Below are positions 1-4,828 of a stretch of DNA of 5,907 nucleotides, piece by piece; position 1 is the first letter of the stretch; each line of letters starts with the position of its first letter. The position numbers and the translations under genes are program-made. The stretch is from positions 1-5,907 of the forward strand of contig JAUYKR010000030.1 of assembly GCA_030699855.1 (NCBI GenBank), written 5' to 3'. The DNA is from a bacterium. GTDB taxonomy: Bacteria; Patescibacteriota; Gracilibacteria; JAUYGZ01. The notes below the pieces were generated by a model. That model had not been told where the DNA came from and did not search any database. It saw nothing but the letters and a program-made list of their open reading frames with translations.

Positions 1-20
1 AAACAAATGTTACTCTTTAA

Positions 21-42
21 GTATATCTTTTGTGTATCTTTT
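21..42. repeat. two-copy 11-base tandem repeat downstream of the lipoprotein gene
   Basis: Two adjacent 11-base units (21-31 and 32-42) differ at one position, gtatatctttt against gtgtatctttt. They lie just beyond the lipoprotein stop codon in an AT-rich stretch. No stem is formed, so this is not a recognisable terminator, and nothing else is seen in bases 1-43. Confidence 0.35.
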
Positions 43-43
43 T

Positions 44-382
44 TCAAGGCTTCTTTGAGCCCTCTGAGTCTTCTTCTTTTTGCTCCATCCGGTCTGGTAT
101 GACTTCGCCACTGTTCATGTCCAACCTTCCCTGGTCCATCATCAGAGTGGGGTCACTCTGCCAATCGGCAGGTTGGTCGGAGGCTGCGGGGCTGGGAGCC
201 CGGGAGGATTTTTTTGCCTGTTCAATGTTTTCCTTCATGATCTGCTGGTTTTCGTAGCCCTGGATCATCAGGCGCTTGCGCTCCTCTTCATTCATCTGGT
301 CATCGTGGGGCTGGGTACCGCTGGACATGGTGCAGGAGGTAAGGAGAAGAACAAGAAGGATAACCGAGCGAGATAGGCTCAT
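44..382 (-). CDS. small secreted lipoprotein, function unknown
   Basis: This gene encodes a 112-residue protein starting at ATG. Residues 1-16 form a short lipoprotein signal peptide: Ser/Arg start, hydrophobic core at 7-14, then the lipobox Leu14-Thr15-Ser16-Cys17. The lipobox predicts lipidation of Cys17 and membrane anchoring after signal peptidase II cleavage, leaving a mature chain of about 96 residues. The mature part is hydrophilic, with a charged stretch at 30-60 that could be helical (NEEERKR onward), then a Pro/Ala/Ser/Asp linker and an acidic, Lys-ended tail. It contains no catalytic motif I recognise and no second cysteine. It lies downstream of the YkuD-like gene on the same strand with a 53-base gap, so an envelope role is likely but unproven. 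No Shine-Dalgarno sequence sits at normal spacing; an AGGA (398-401) falls in the loop of a leader hairpin about 15 bases upstream. Lipoprotein assignment is fairly secure; function is unknown. Confidence 0.8.
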   Translation of the reverse strand: MSLSRSVILLVLLLTSCTMSSGTQPHDDQMNEEERKRLMIQGYENQQIMKENIEQAKKSSRAPSPAASDQPADWQSDPTLMMDQGRLDMNSGEVIPDRMEQKEEDSEGSKKP

Positions 383-390
383 ATGAAAGA

Positions 391-409
391 ACTACAGTCC
401 TATTGTAGT
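391..409 (-). other. leader hairpin just upstream of the lipoprotein start
   Basis: Perfect 6-base-pair arms (actaca 391-396 and tgtagt 404-409) enclose a 7-base loop, ending 8 bases before the lipoprotein ATG. Read on the minus strand, the loop contains AGGA, the only Shine-Dalgarno-like sequence nearby. It could influence translation or act as a weak terminator for the upstream gene. Only a short run of T follows, so a classical terminator is unlikely. Confidence 0.4.
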
Positions 410-434
410 CCTTTTAAGGGGAAATTTGAAAGCC

Positions 435-463
435 ATTATATCCCGTTCTGCCCCGAGGCTAAA
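435..463 (-). promoter_or_regulatory. candidate promoter for the lipoprotein gene
   Basis: On the minus strand a perfect TATAAT lies at 440-435, overlapping the stop codon of the upstream gene. Seventeen bases upstream is a poor -35 (TTTAGC, 463-458, three of six matches). Transcription would begin near 428, giving a leader of about 46 bases that includes the hairpin at 391-409. This suggests the lipoprotein can be transcribed independently of the upstream gene. The perfect -10 is the main support; the weak -35 keeps confidence low. Confidence 0.4.
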
Positions 464-1077
464 TACTGGAGGGCGTTGTCGTCTGTCGTCACCACTTTGA
501 TGACACCTCCGTTGAGTTCGAACAAGGCTTCGATTTTTTTGAGGAGGTCGTAGCGGGTGACCAAACAGCCCCAGCTATTGAAACCGTCGTTGGCGGTAAG
601 CATGGTATCAATATTGGGGATGGTGTGAATACCGTAGTGCGTGAACCGAGGAGTGCCGGAGGTCATGTCGTAGAGGCGGAGAAAGAGTTGTTCTTTGGCC
701 TCTTTAGTACCGAAGATCTGCCAACGGTTTTGCTGGTGAGCGGAGCGGATCTCCCACGTCTTTTTCGGAGTGGCAGGCTTGTAGGTCATACCTAGATAGG
801 TTATGGGACGGCCGTTGTTAATTCCACTGGCAATGGGAGTCAAAGGGGATACTTCCGAACTGTCGGCGCGAACAAACTGCAGGGTGTTATTGATAACATC
901 AGCCACGATCCAGTCTCCAACCCTAATCTCCCAGGAGGGGATAGGGCTGTCCTCAGACACAATAACTTGAGGGTCCAGAACTGGTGAATCCAGTTCGGCC
1001 AAGGTGTGGTGAGAGGGGGCATGAAGACCCAGCAGCACCATGAAAACGACAATCAAGATCGAGAGGCGCCTTTTCAT
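436..1077 (-). CDS. secreted L,D-transpeptidase (YkuD)-like protein
   Basis: I chose the ATG at 1077 (213 residues) because it puts MKRR directly before the hydrophobic core, giving a compact signal sequence. A TTG at 1089 would add four residues. Residues 1-27 form a signal peptide or membrane anchor. The C-terminal half has the YkuD pattern: YGIH with His151, about 16 residues, then Ser168-Trp169-Gly170-Cys171, with Arg175 shortly after. In the known family the motif is a His followed by [S/T]HGC, and the cysteine attacks the peptidoglycan stem peptide to form 3-3 cross-links. Here Trp replaces the usual His beside the catalytic Gly-Cys. The mature N-terminal region (about 28-100) matches no domain I know. 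The likely role is cell-wall cross-linking or attachment outside the membrane, inferred from the motif alone. The divergent motif leaves open a non-canonical activity. No Shine-Dalgarno sequence is visible. Confidence 0.68.
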   Translation of the reverse strand: MKRRLSILIVVFMVLLGLHAPSHHTLAELDSPVLDPQVIVSEDSPIPSWEIRVGDWIVADVINNTLQFVRADSSEVSPLTPIASGINNGRPITYLGMTYKPATPKKTWEIRSAHQQNRWQIFGTKEAKEQLFLRLYDMTSGTPRFTHYGIHTIPNIDTMLTANDGFNSWGCLVTRYDLLKKIEALFELNGGVIKVVTTDDNALQYLASGQNGI

Positions 1078-1107
1078 ATGTTGTATCAAAAATGAATAAG
1101 GTCACAT

Positions 1108-1136
1108 AAGGTAGTAGATGCACATCATGGTGTCAA
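1108..1136 (-). promoter_or_regulatory. candidate promoter for the YkuD-like gene
   Basis: On the minus strand a perfect -35 TTGACA lies at 1136-1131, followed after 17 bases by TACCTT (1113-1108), a weak -10 with three of six matches. The position would give a leader of about 25 bases before the ATG at 1077. Support rests on the exact -35 and correct spacing; the -10 is poor. Confidence 0.38.
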
Positions 1137-1153
1137 TGTCATATTCAAAAATG

Positions 1154-1172
1154 TATTTTTAGCTATTTTTAG
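1154..1172. repeat. 10-base-period direct repeat in the divergent intergenic region
   Basis: Tatttttag occurs at 1154-1162 and again at 1164-1172, about one DNA helical turn apart, between the divergent YkuD-like gene and purN. Its surroundings are very AT-rich. It might be a regulator site or UP-like element for purN, whose only nearby -10-like sequence is TAAAAT (1186-1191) without a matching -35. It may also be simple low-complexity DNA. Confidence 0.3.
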
Positions 1173-1214
1173 TCAAAAAAAAGCATAAAATAGTATCAAA
1201 TAAGCAAAGAAGAT

Positions 1215-1802
1215 ATGAATATTGCCGTATTTGCCTCTACGAATGGCACAAATCTTCAAGCCGTCTTGGATGAAGTAGCTGCTGGAAGGCTTCCAAATGC
1301 CGATTTACGCCTTGTGCTAGTGAATAAACAGGGCTGCGGAGCGGCTGAAAAGGCCAAGAAGGCCGCTATTTCCGTTATTTTTATCGATCCCCGAGATGAA
1401 CAGGGCCAACCCCTGGATCGAGAAACCTATGACCGCCAGCTAGCCGAACACTGCCAAAAACACGATATCGATCTGATCGTACTGGTTGGCTGGATGCGCA
1501 TTCTTTCTCCCTGGTTCGTCCGCCAGTATCCAAGGAAGATCATTAATATTCACCCATCTCTGTTGCCAAAATATCCGGGAATGGACCTGGATGTCCACCA
1601 GGCAGTGTTGGATAGCGGGGACAAAGAGACCGGTATGACTATCCACTACGTGGATGAGCAGGTGGATCACGGCCAGATTATTTTACAAAAAACCTGTCCG
1701 GTGCTGCCGGGAGATACGGCCGACTCGTTGAAGAAGAGGGTGCAGGAGCTGGAAAAGCAGTGGTATCCGGAAGTGATTCGGGAGCTCACCGAAGCTCATT
1801 GA
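1215..1802 (+). CDS. purN: phosphoribosylglycinamide formyltransferase (GAR transformylase)
   Basis: PurN transfers the formyl group of 10-formyltetrahydrofolate to glycinamide ribonucleotide, the third step of cytosolic de novo purine synthesis. The 195-residue protein has the whole single-domain fold. Residues 6-15 (FASTNGTNLQ) form the phosphate-binding loop, corresponding to SGNGSNLQ in E. coli. VGWMRILSP is at 91-99 and NIHPSLLPKYPG at 111-122. The catalytic residues Asn111, His113 and Asp151 correspond to E. coli Asn106, His108 and Asp144; Asp151 lies in VDEQVDHGQIILQ. The length is slightly below E. coli PurN (212), and the C-terminal helix ends soon after the conserved Tyr-Pro (184-185). 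The ATG start matches the family N-terminus; only a purine-rich AAGAAG, very close to the start, could act as a ribosome-binding site. No other purine genes are nearby, so it appears to stand alone. Its 3' end abuts the inverted-repeat element. Confidence 0.95.
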   Translation: MNIAVFASTNGTNLQAVLDEVAAGRLPNADLRLVLVNKQGCGAAEKAKKAAISVIFIDPRDEQGQPLDRETYDRQLAEHCQKHDIDLIVLVGWMRILSPWFVRQYPRKIINIHPSLLPKYPGMDLDVHQAVLDSGDKETGMTIHYVDEQVDHGQIILQKTCPVLPGDTADSLKKRVQELEKQWYPEVIRELTEAH

Positions 1803-1813
1803 GGGCTGGTGTT

Positions 1814-1961
1814 CCTGAAAAACAGGGGGGGTCGCATTTTTCGCTGTGGAAAGACACGATTTCCCTGGTGTTGATAATTTAGGCGGTACTCATAAAAACT
1901 ATTTTCACGGCTATTTTGAATAGGTCCTCGCTTCAAAATTCGACCCCCCCTGTTTTCCAGG
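1814..1961. mobile_element. 148-base element with 27-base inverted ends (MITE-like)
   Basis: The arms at 1814-1840 and 1935-1961 are reverse complements at 25 of 27 positions and each carries a seven-base G or C run. They enclose 94 bases of AT-rich DNA with no open frame of note. Trimmed by two bases at each end, the element runs from TG (1816) to CA (1959), as in several insertion-sequence families. Inside, ctatttt is repeated at 1899-1905 and 1911-1917, which could be a protein-binding repeat. It fills almost the whole gap between the convergent purN and HTTM gene stops. I found no target-site duplication. It may instead be a large RNA stem ending transcription on both strands, though the long spacer is atypical. 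The repeat is certain; calling it mobile is inference. Confidence 0.55.
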
Positions 1962-1971
1962 CTGACGCAGA

Positions 1972-3726
1972 TTACTCCTTGAAACAGAAGTGCTCCCACA
2001 GTCCCACCGGCTCGGGCTTGGGAATCTCGTAATTGGGAAGCGACATCTCCTTCATGAAGATGATCTGAAAATTATCGAGCTGCTGCTCGCCCTCCTGGCG
2101 GGCATTCCAATCGCGGCACAGGTATTTGCCGTACCAAAGGCGGTGATCGGTGTTGTCCCGAAGCCACAAGTTCATCAGATATTTTCTCCAGCGCTCGTTG
2201 GGATAGGTAGCCGAAACCATGGCTGGTTTTTCGTAAGTGACGGCTTTACCGGTCAGCACATCCACCTCTGTTCCGTCGAGCAAGGTGCCGGGCAGCACGT
2301 ACCAGCCATCTTCCTTGAGCGGGTAGGGGCTGAACATATCCCACTTTTGATCAAGGCGGAGAATCCACATCAGCGGCTTGGCCGATTCGGGGAATTCGAC
2401 CGAGGTCACTTTGGAGTCACTGAGGTTCCAGAGGATGGTGAGCGCAAGCAAGATGGTCACTATGCCATTGGCCAGGAAGGCGCTTCGATGAGGAACGAGC
2501 TGGTGTTGAGGAAGGAGCTGGCAACTGCGCTGACGATGAGAAGCGACCAGGACGTAGACCTGATTGCCCAGCCAGGCGAGCGGTCGCAGGCGAGCCGGAT
2601 AGACCAGCGGCCAAAAGAGGGGGGAGGCCGCGAGGAGGGCGACAAAACCGTCGAACTGGAAGTGTTTCCTCTCCAGATAATCTGTCACCACCCAGGAATT
2701 TCGTTCTTCCATGAGCTTGCAGACCACGGCATTGCTCTGGGCGGGCAGGAGTTTGGCATGGGGAATGAGAAGGAACAGGCGCAGAAATTGAGCGGCCGCC
2801 TGACAAAAACCGCAGTCGGCATCGTAGTAAATTTTGAGACCCTGTTGCTTGTTCGTTTTAAGCAGGCTGGGAAGCTTCTGCCAAAAACCGGAGGGCAGCA
2901 GGGCGGCCAGCCCGGCAAAAACAACCCAGGGAAACGGCCCCAGCTCCATCGTCAGCATCATGCCGGTGTTCATGGCGGCAAGGGGCAGAATTCCCAGCCA
3001 GCGCAGGGGAGTGGTCCAGATGGGTGAGATCAGCAGGGCCGGAGCAATGATCTGGGTGCCGATGGTCGCCCAGGTGAGCCCGCGCATGAGGACGGGATAC
3101 TCGTAGAGCAAATAGCCCAGGGGAGTGGTGAACTGATCGAGACTGAGGGCATAGTAAATGGCGGAGCCTTCGCTCCACCACTCGATACTGGTCTTATGAG
3201 CGGCCGCCATCCAGTAGACCAAAATGATTTGAGCGAACAATGCGACAGAAGCGGCGGAAAAATGAAGGGGGGGATTATCCATTATCGGTTTTCGCAAAGC
3301 ATCCACGGAAGCGCGGGCGCCAAGCGGCAAAAACATGGCCCAGAACAGCAGCATGCGAAACAGGACGTCGCCGCCCTGAAGCACCATGGGATTGCGAGCA
3401 TGAAGAGAGATGAGCAGGAACCAGGAGGCGATAGTAGCCAGGCGGGTTTTGTAGCCGAACAGCAGCATCAGGGCAAATATTCCGGCCAGCAGAAAGAGTA
3501 AAATCTGAAAGTATGTTTCGCCGCTGGCGAGATGTGCAGATACGTGCCAGTTATTGATAAACTGCTCCAGAAGAATGGGGCGGGGGAGTACGCCAAAGTC
3601 GGTATAGTGAGCCACCAGGGCGCTGGCGCGAACAATGAGGTCGCCGAGGATGAGCAAGCCGAGGCCAACGCGAAAGAAAGCCAGGGAACGCAGGTCGAGG
3701 CCGAAAAACTGGATAAGTTTGTTCAA
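1972..3726 (-). CDS. HTTM membrane protein fused to a DCC thiol-disulfide oxidoreductase domain
   Basis: This gene encodes a 584-residue integral membrane protein. Residues 1-285 form an HTTM domain, related to vitamin K-dependent gamma-carboxylase: the family-typical FGLDLRSLAFFRVGLGLL opening, hydrophobic segments near 15-35, 72-92, 95-110, 120-137, 157-175 and 215-280, and the HKTSIEWWSEGSAIYYAL stretch (177-194). Residues 298-405 form a DCC domain with YYDADCGFC (300-308), giving the redox pair Cys305/Cys308, and a typical ending near Tyr391-Arg398. One more membrane segment (about 417-434) leads to a soluble tail with WDMFSPYP (462-469) and DGWYVLPGTLLDG (473-485), as seen in HTTM relatives. 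Substrate and reaction are unknown; redox or lipid/protein modification at the membrane is plausible. The start is TTG: an in-frame stop at 3739-3741 leaves no earlier start, and TTG places the conserved N-terminus correctly. No Shine-Dalgarno sequence is visible. It is convergent with purN and stands alone. Confidence 0.85.
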   Translation of the reverse strand: MNKLIQFFGLDLRSLAFFRVGLGLLILGDLIVRASALVAHYTDFGVLPRPILLEQFINNWHVSAHLASGETYFQILLFLLAGIFALMLLFGYKTRLATIASWFLLISLHARNPMVLQGGDVLFRMLLFWAMFLPLGARASVDALRKPIMDNPPLHFSAASVALFAQIILVYWMAAAHKTSIEWWSEGSAIYYALSLDQFTTPLGYLLYEYPVLMRGLTWATIGTQIIAPALLISPIWTTPLRWLGILPLAAMNTGMMLTMELGPFPWVVFAGLAALLPSGFWQKLPSLLKTNKQQGLKIYYDADCGFCQAAAQFLRLFLLIPHAKLLPAQSNAVVCKLMEERNSWVVTDYLERKHFQFDGFVALLAASPLFWPLVYPARLRPLAWLGNQVYVLVASHRQRSCQLLPQHQLVPHRSAFLANGIVTILLALTILWNLSDSKVTSVEFPESAKPLMWILRLDQKWDMFSPYPLKEDGWYVLPGTLLDGTEVDVLTGKAVTYEKPAMVSATYPNERWRKYLMNLWLRDNTDHRLWYGKYLCRDWNARQEGEQQLDNFQIIFMKEMSLPNYEIPKPEPVGLWEHFCFKE

Positions 3727-3764
3727 GAGGGCGGGAAACTATAATTGGCTCAAATCTAGCACGG

Positions 3765-3793
3765 TTGTGCCGCAAGCGGCAATCTCGTACAAT
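3765..3793 (+). promoter_or_regulatory. candidate promoter for the tRNA-Arg transcript
   Basis: TTGTGC (3765-3770), 17 bases, then TACAAT (3788-3793; five of six matches to TATAAT). Transcription would start near 3800, just before the tRNA-like hairpin, giving a precursor leader of about 80 bases ahead of the tRNA. The spacer contains a near-palindrome, tgccgcaagcggca (3768-3781), which overlaps the -35 and could be an operator, though it may be chance. The -35 is weak. Confidence 0.42.
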
Positions 3794-3809
3794 GAAGCCA
3801 CAGAGCCCT

Positions 3810-3844
3810 CGTAGCTCAGTCGCCGCCTTGCGGGACTGGCTACG
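3810..3844 (+). other. structured tRNA leader hairpin with tRNA 5'-end mimicry
   Basis: This is a long imperfect hairpin: cgtagc (3810-3815) pairs with gctacg (3839-3844), cagtc (3817-3821) with gactg (3834-3838), and ccgc (3823-3826) with gcgg (3830-3833). Only single-base bulges (3816, 3822) interrupt it, and the loop is three bases. Its 5' arm, cgtagctcagt (3810-3820), is an exact 11-base copy of tRNA-Arg positions 3886-3896, and the preceding gccct makes it look like the start of a second tRNA. No matching acceptor strand, anticodon arm or T-arm follows, so it is not a tRNA gene. It probably lies in the tRNA precursor leader. Its role is unknown. Confidence 0.55.
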
Positions 3845-3880
3845 GAAAGCGTTCACTTCCTCTCTTTGTTCGTCGTTCAC

Positions 3881-3956
3881 GCGCCCGTAGCTCAGTGGAT
3901 AGAGCAGCAGCCTTCTAAGCTGAGGGTCGGAAGTTCGATTCTTCCCGGGCGCACCA
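3881..3956 (+). tRNA. trnR-TCT: tRNA-Arg, anticodon TCT, with encoded CCA
   Basis: This is a complete 76-base cloverleaf. The acceptor stem gcgcccg (3881-3887) pairs with cgggcgc (3946-3952). The D-stem is gctc/gagc (3890-3893 and 3902-3905). The anticodon stem (3907-3911 with 3919-3923) has a G·A mismatch at its outer pair. The anticodon TCT is at 3914-3916 in the loop cttctaa and reads AGA arginine codons. The T-arm is ggaag/cttcc (3929-3933 and 3941-3945) with loop ttcgatt. Discriminator A3953 and CCA (3954-3956) are encoded. It is a single tRNA gene, preceded by a tRNA-like hairpin and followed by two repeats that copy its 3' end. Confidence 0.96.
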
Positions 3957-3967
3957 TCCTAGGCTGA

Positions 3968-4005
3968 TGGCCGCCCCGCCGAATGGCGGGGCCGGGCGCA
4001 CCATT
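3968..4005 (+). repeat. tRNA 3'-end-mimic hairpin repeat, copy 1
   Basis: This 38-base unit has a perfect 8-base-pair GC stem (gccccgcc 3973-3980, ggcggggc 3985-3992) with loop gaat. It is followed with no gap by cgggcgcacca, identical to the last 11 bases of tRNA-Arg. The 13-base core ccgggcgcaccat starts at 3992, 47 bases after its counterpart in the tRNA (3945). The layout, a hairpin joined directly to an acceptor 3' strand plus ACCA, mirrors the T-arm half of the tRNA. It may also help end or process the tRNA transcript, but no U-run directly follows the stem. Confidence 0.75.
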
Positions 4006-4015
4006 ATTTAACCAT

Positions 4016-4053
4016 TGGCCGCCCCGCAATTCTGCGGGGCCGGGCGCACCATT
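4016..4053 (+). repeat. tRNA 3'-end-mimic hairpin repeat, copy 2
   Basis: This second unit lies 48 bases after the first. It has the same stem (gccccgca 4021-4028 with tgcggggc 4033-4040, loop attc) followed by cgggcgcacca. Compared with copy 1, the pair closing the loop changes from C-G to A-T, a compensatory change consistent with selection on RNA structure. A run of six T (4052-4057) follows the mimic end, 11 bases after the stem, so weak termination of the tRNA transcript here is possible. Confidence 0.75.
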
Positions 4054-4071
4054 TTTTAAGGCCAATTAAGC

Positions 4072-4099
4072 GTGACAACAATAACCGGTCTGCTACAAT
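4072..4099 (+). promoter_or_regulatory. promoter for the 4138 gene and pgk
   Basis: GTGACA (4072-4077; five of six matches to TTGACA), a 16-base spacer, then TACAAT (4094-4099; five of six) preceded by TGC, which makes an extended -10. Transcription should start near 4106, about 32 bases before the ATG at 4138. This is the best promoter in the window. It lies just after the tRNA repeats, separating the tRNA transcript from the protein operon. Confidence 0.65.
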
Positions 4100-4101
4100 G
4101 G

Positions 4102-4123
4102 GGAGGCCTTATTTTTGGCTTCC
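4102..4123 (+). other. 5'-leader inverted repeat of the 4138-pgk transcript
   Basis: Ggaggcc (4102-4108) pairs with ggcttcc (4117-4123) through seven pairs including one G·U, with an 8-base T-rich loop. It contains gggagg, the only Shine-Dalgarno-like sequence before the gene, but that lies about 31 bases from the ATG. The predicted start site falls inside the 5' arm, so the hairpin may be incomplete in the RNA or act instead as a DNA dyad. Confidence 0.3.
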
Positions 4124-4137
4124 ATTAAAGTGTTCGT

Positions 4138-4812
4138 ATGGATGATCAGCAGACAACAGCAGCCGGAGGAACTTCTGGTTTTCAGGGTGCTCCGACCCCT
4201 CCACCTGCCCAGACTGGAGGCAGCACCAGCCAGACCGGCCCGGTGATTGTTTCCGCCGATGACCCCACGCCAGTCAGCACTGGAGGAGCTCAGACTGGCA
4301 GTGCTCAGACTGGCGCTCAAACAGGTACTGGTGCCGGACAAACGGCTGGAGATGATCAGAGTTATTTGAGGCCTCGCCCACCGGATCATGAACTGGGTAT
4401 CGGCGCCGTCGGCGACTACGCCACCTCTATCACGTGCCCGGCCCACCCCAACACAACTTTTGATGAGCAGTATTTTTTAAAGATGCTGTCAGGGTCGATC
4501 TCTCTGACCAAGAATGAAAAGAAGAAGATCGTTGAGTCCATTTCCAAGCTCTCTCAATATCAGATCGACGAGCTGATTAAGATTTTTGAAGAAGAGCGTC
4601 GCAAATTTGCCGAACTGGATGAGAAGCATCAGGTCAAGATCCGCGAGCTCCAGCAAAAACAAATTGAAGATTGGAGGGATCTGGAGTTGGAAGAAAAGCA
4701 ACAGGGTCAAAAGGGGCAGGATGAAGCCGCCGCAGCCGCGCTTCGAGCCAAGCTGATGGGTGCCGCGCCTACCGACGGGCATGGGGCTGGAGAACAAAAT
4801 AAAGCTGCTTAG
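4138..4812 (+). CDS. hypothetical protein: disordered Gln/Thr/Gly-rich N-terminus and C-terminal coiled coil
   Basis: I do not recognise this 224-residue protein. Residues 1-95 are low-complexity and probably disordered, rich in Gln, Thr, Gly and Pro, with repeats of AQTG at 51-63. A short ordered linker (96-120) contains the only cysteine (Cys100, in TCPAHP). Residues 122-200 are highly charged and helical: LTKNEKKKIVESISKLS, then YQIDELIKIFEEERRKF, then a Glu/Lys/Gln-rich coiled coil. The tail is Ala/Gly-rich. It has no signal peptide, membrane segment or enzyme motif, so a cytosolic scaffold or interaction role is the most that can be suggested. It begins about 32 bases after a good promoter, without a well-spaced Shine-Dalgarno sequence, and ends 16 bases before pgk, so the two are probably cotranscribed. 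Codon periodicity and the regular heptad-like pattern support it being real. Confidence 0.78.
   Translation: MDDQQTTAAGGTSGFQGAPTPPPAQTGGSTSQTGPVIVSADDPTPVSTGGAQTGSAQTGAQTGTGAGQTAGDDQSYLRPRPPDHELGIGAVGDYATSITCPAHPNTTFDEQYFLKMLSGSISLTKNEKKKIVESISKLSQYQIDELIKIFEEERRKFAELDEKHQVKIRELQQKQIEDWRDLELEEKQQGQKGQDEAAAAALRAKLMGAAPTDGHGAGEQNKAA
4288..4325 (+). repeat. in-frame minisatellite encoding AQTG repeats
   Basis: Gctcagactggc occurs exactly at 4288-4299 and 4303-4314, followed by a diverged copy gctcaaacagg at 4315-4325. The spacings are 15 and 12 bases, both multiples of three, so copy-number changes keep the frame. It encodes the repeated Ala-Gln-Thr-Gly of the disordered region, which could therefore vary in length between strains. 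Confidence 0.6.
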
Positions 4813-4828
4813 TTTTAGGCCGCCAAAT

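Noticed and set aside
1800..1802. UGA recoded as an amino acid, as in Gracilibacteria
   Set aside because: PurN and the lipoprotein both end at TGA at sensible family or domain ends, and no conserved protein here needs TGA read-through.
1803..1971. Target-site duplication flanking the inverted-repeat element
   Set aside because: The flanks gtgttcc and ggctgac share no direct repeat, so insertion cannot be shown from this window.
1990..3027. Long open frame (345 codons) on the plus strand inside the HTTM-DCC gene
   Set aside because: It is antisense to a gene with clear HTTM and DCC motifs, has no recognisable domain, and its composition looks like a reverse-frame shadow.
3551..3880. Open frame on the minus strand covering the tRNA leader and the start of the HTTM gene
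   Set aside because: It overlaps the HTTM gene in another frame and the structured tRNA leader, and its sequence is Arg/Pro-rich shadow-like with no motif.
3803..3880. A second, complete tRNA gene before tRNA-Arg
   Set aside because: Only the 5' end resembles a tRNA; no pairing acceptor strand, anticodon arm or T-arm follows, and the bases fold into one long hairpin.
3945..4053. CRISPR array
   Set aside because: There are only two or three copies, the repeats contain tRNA sequence and strong hairpins, and the roughly 10-base gaps are too short to be spacers.
3945..4053. att site or genomic island boundary at the tRNA 3' end
   Set aside because: The copies of the tRNA 3' end are only 47-48 bases apart, nothing is carried between them, and no integrase is in the window.
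4016..4060. Classical intrinsic terminator for the tRNA
   Set aside because: The GC stem ends at 4040 but the T-run starts at 4052; the gap is too long for a standard terminator, although weak termination cannot be excluded.
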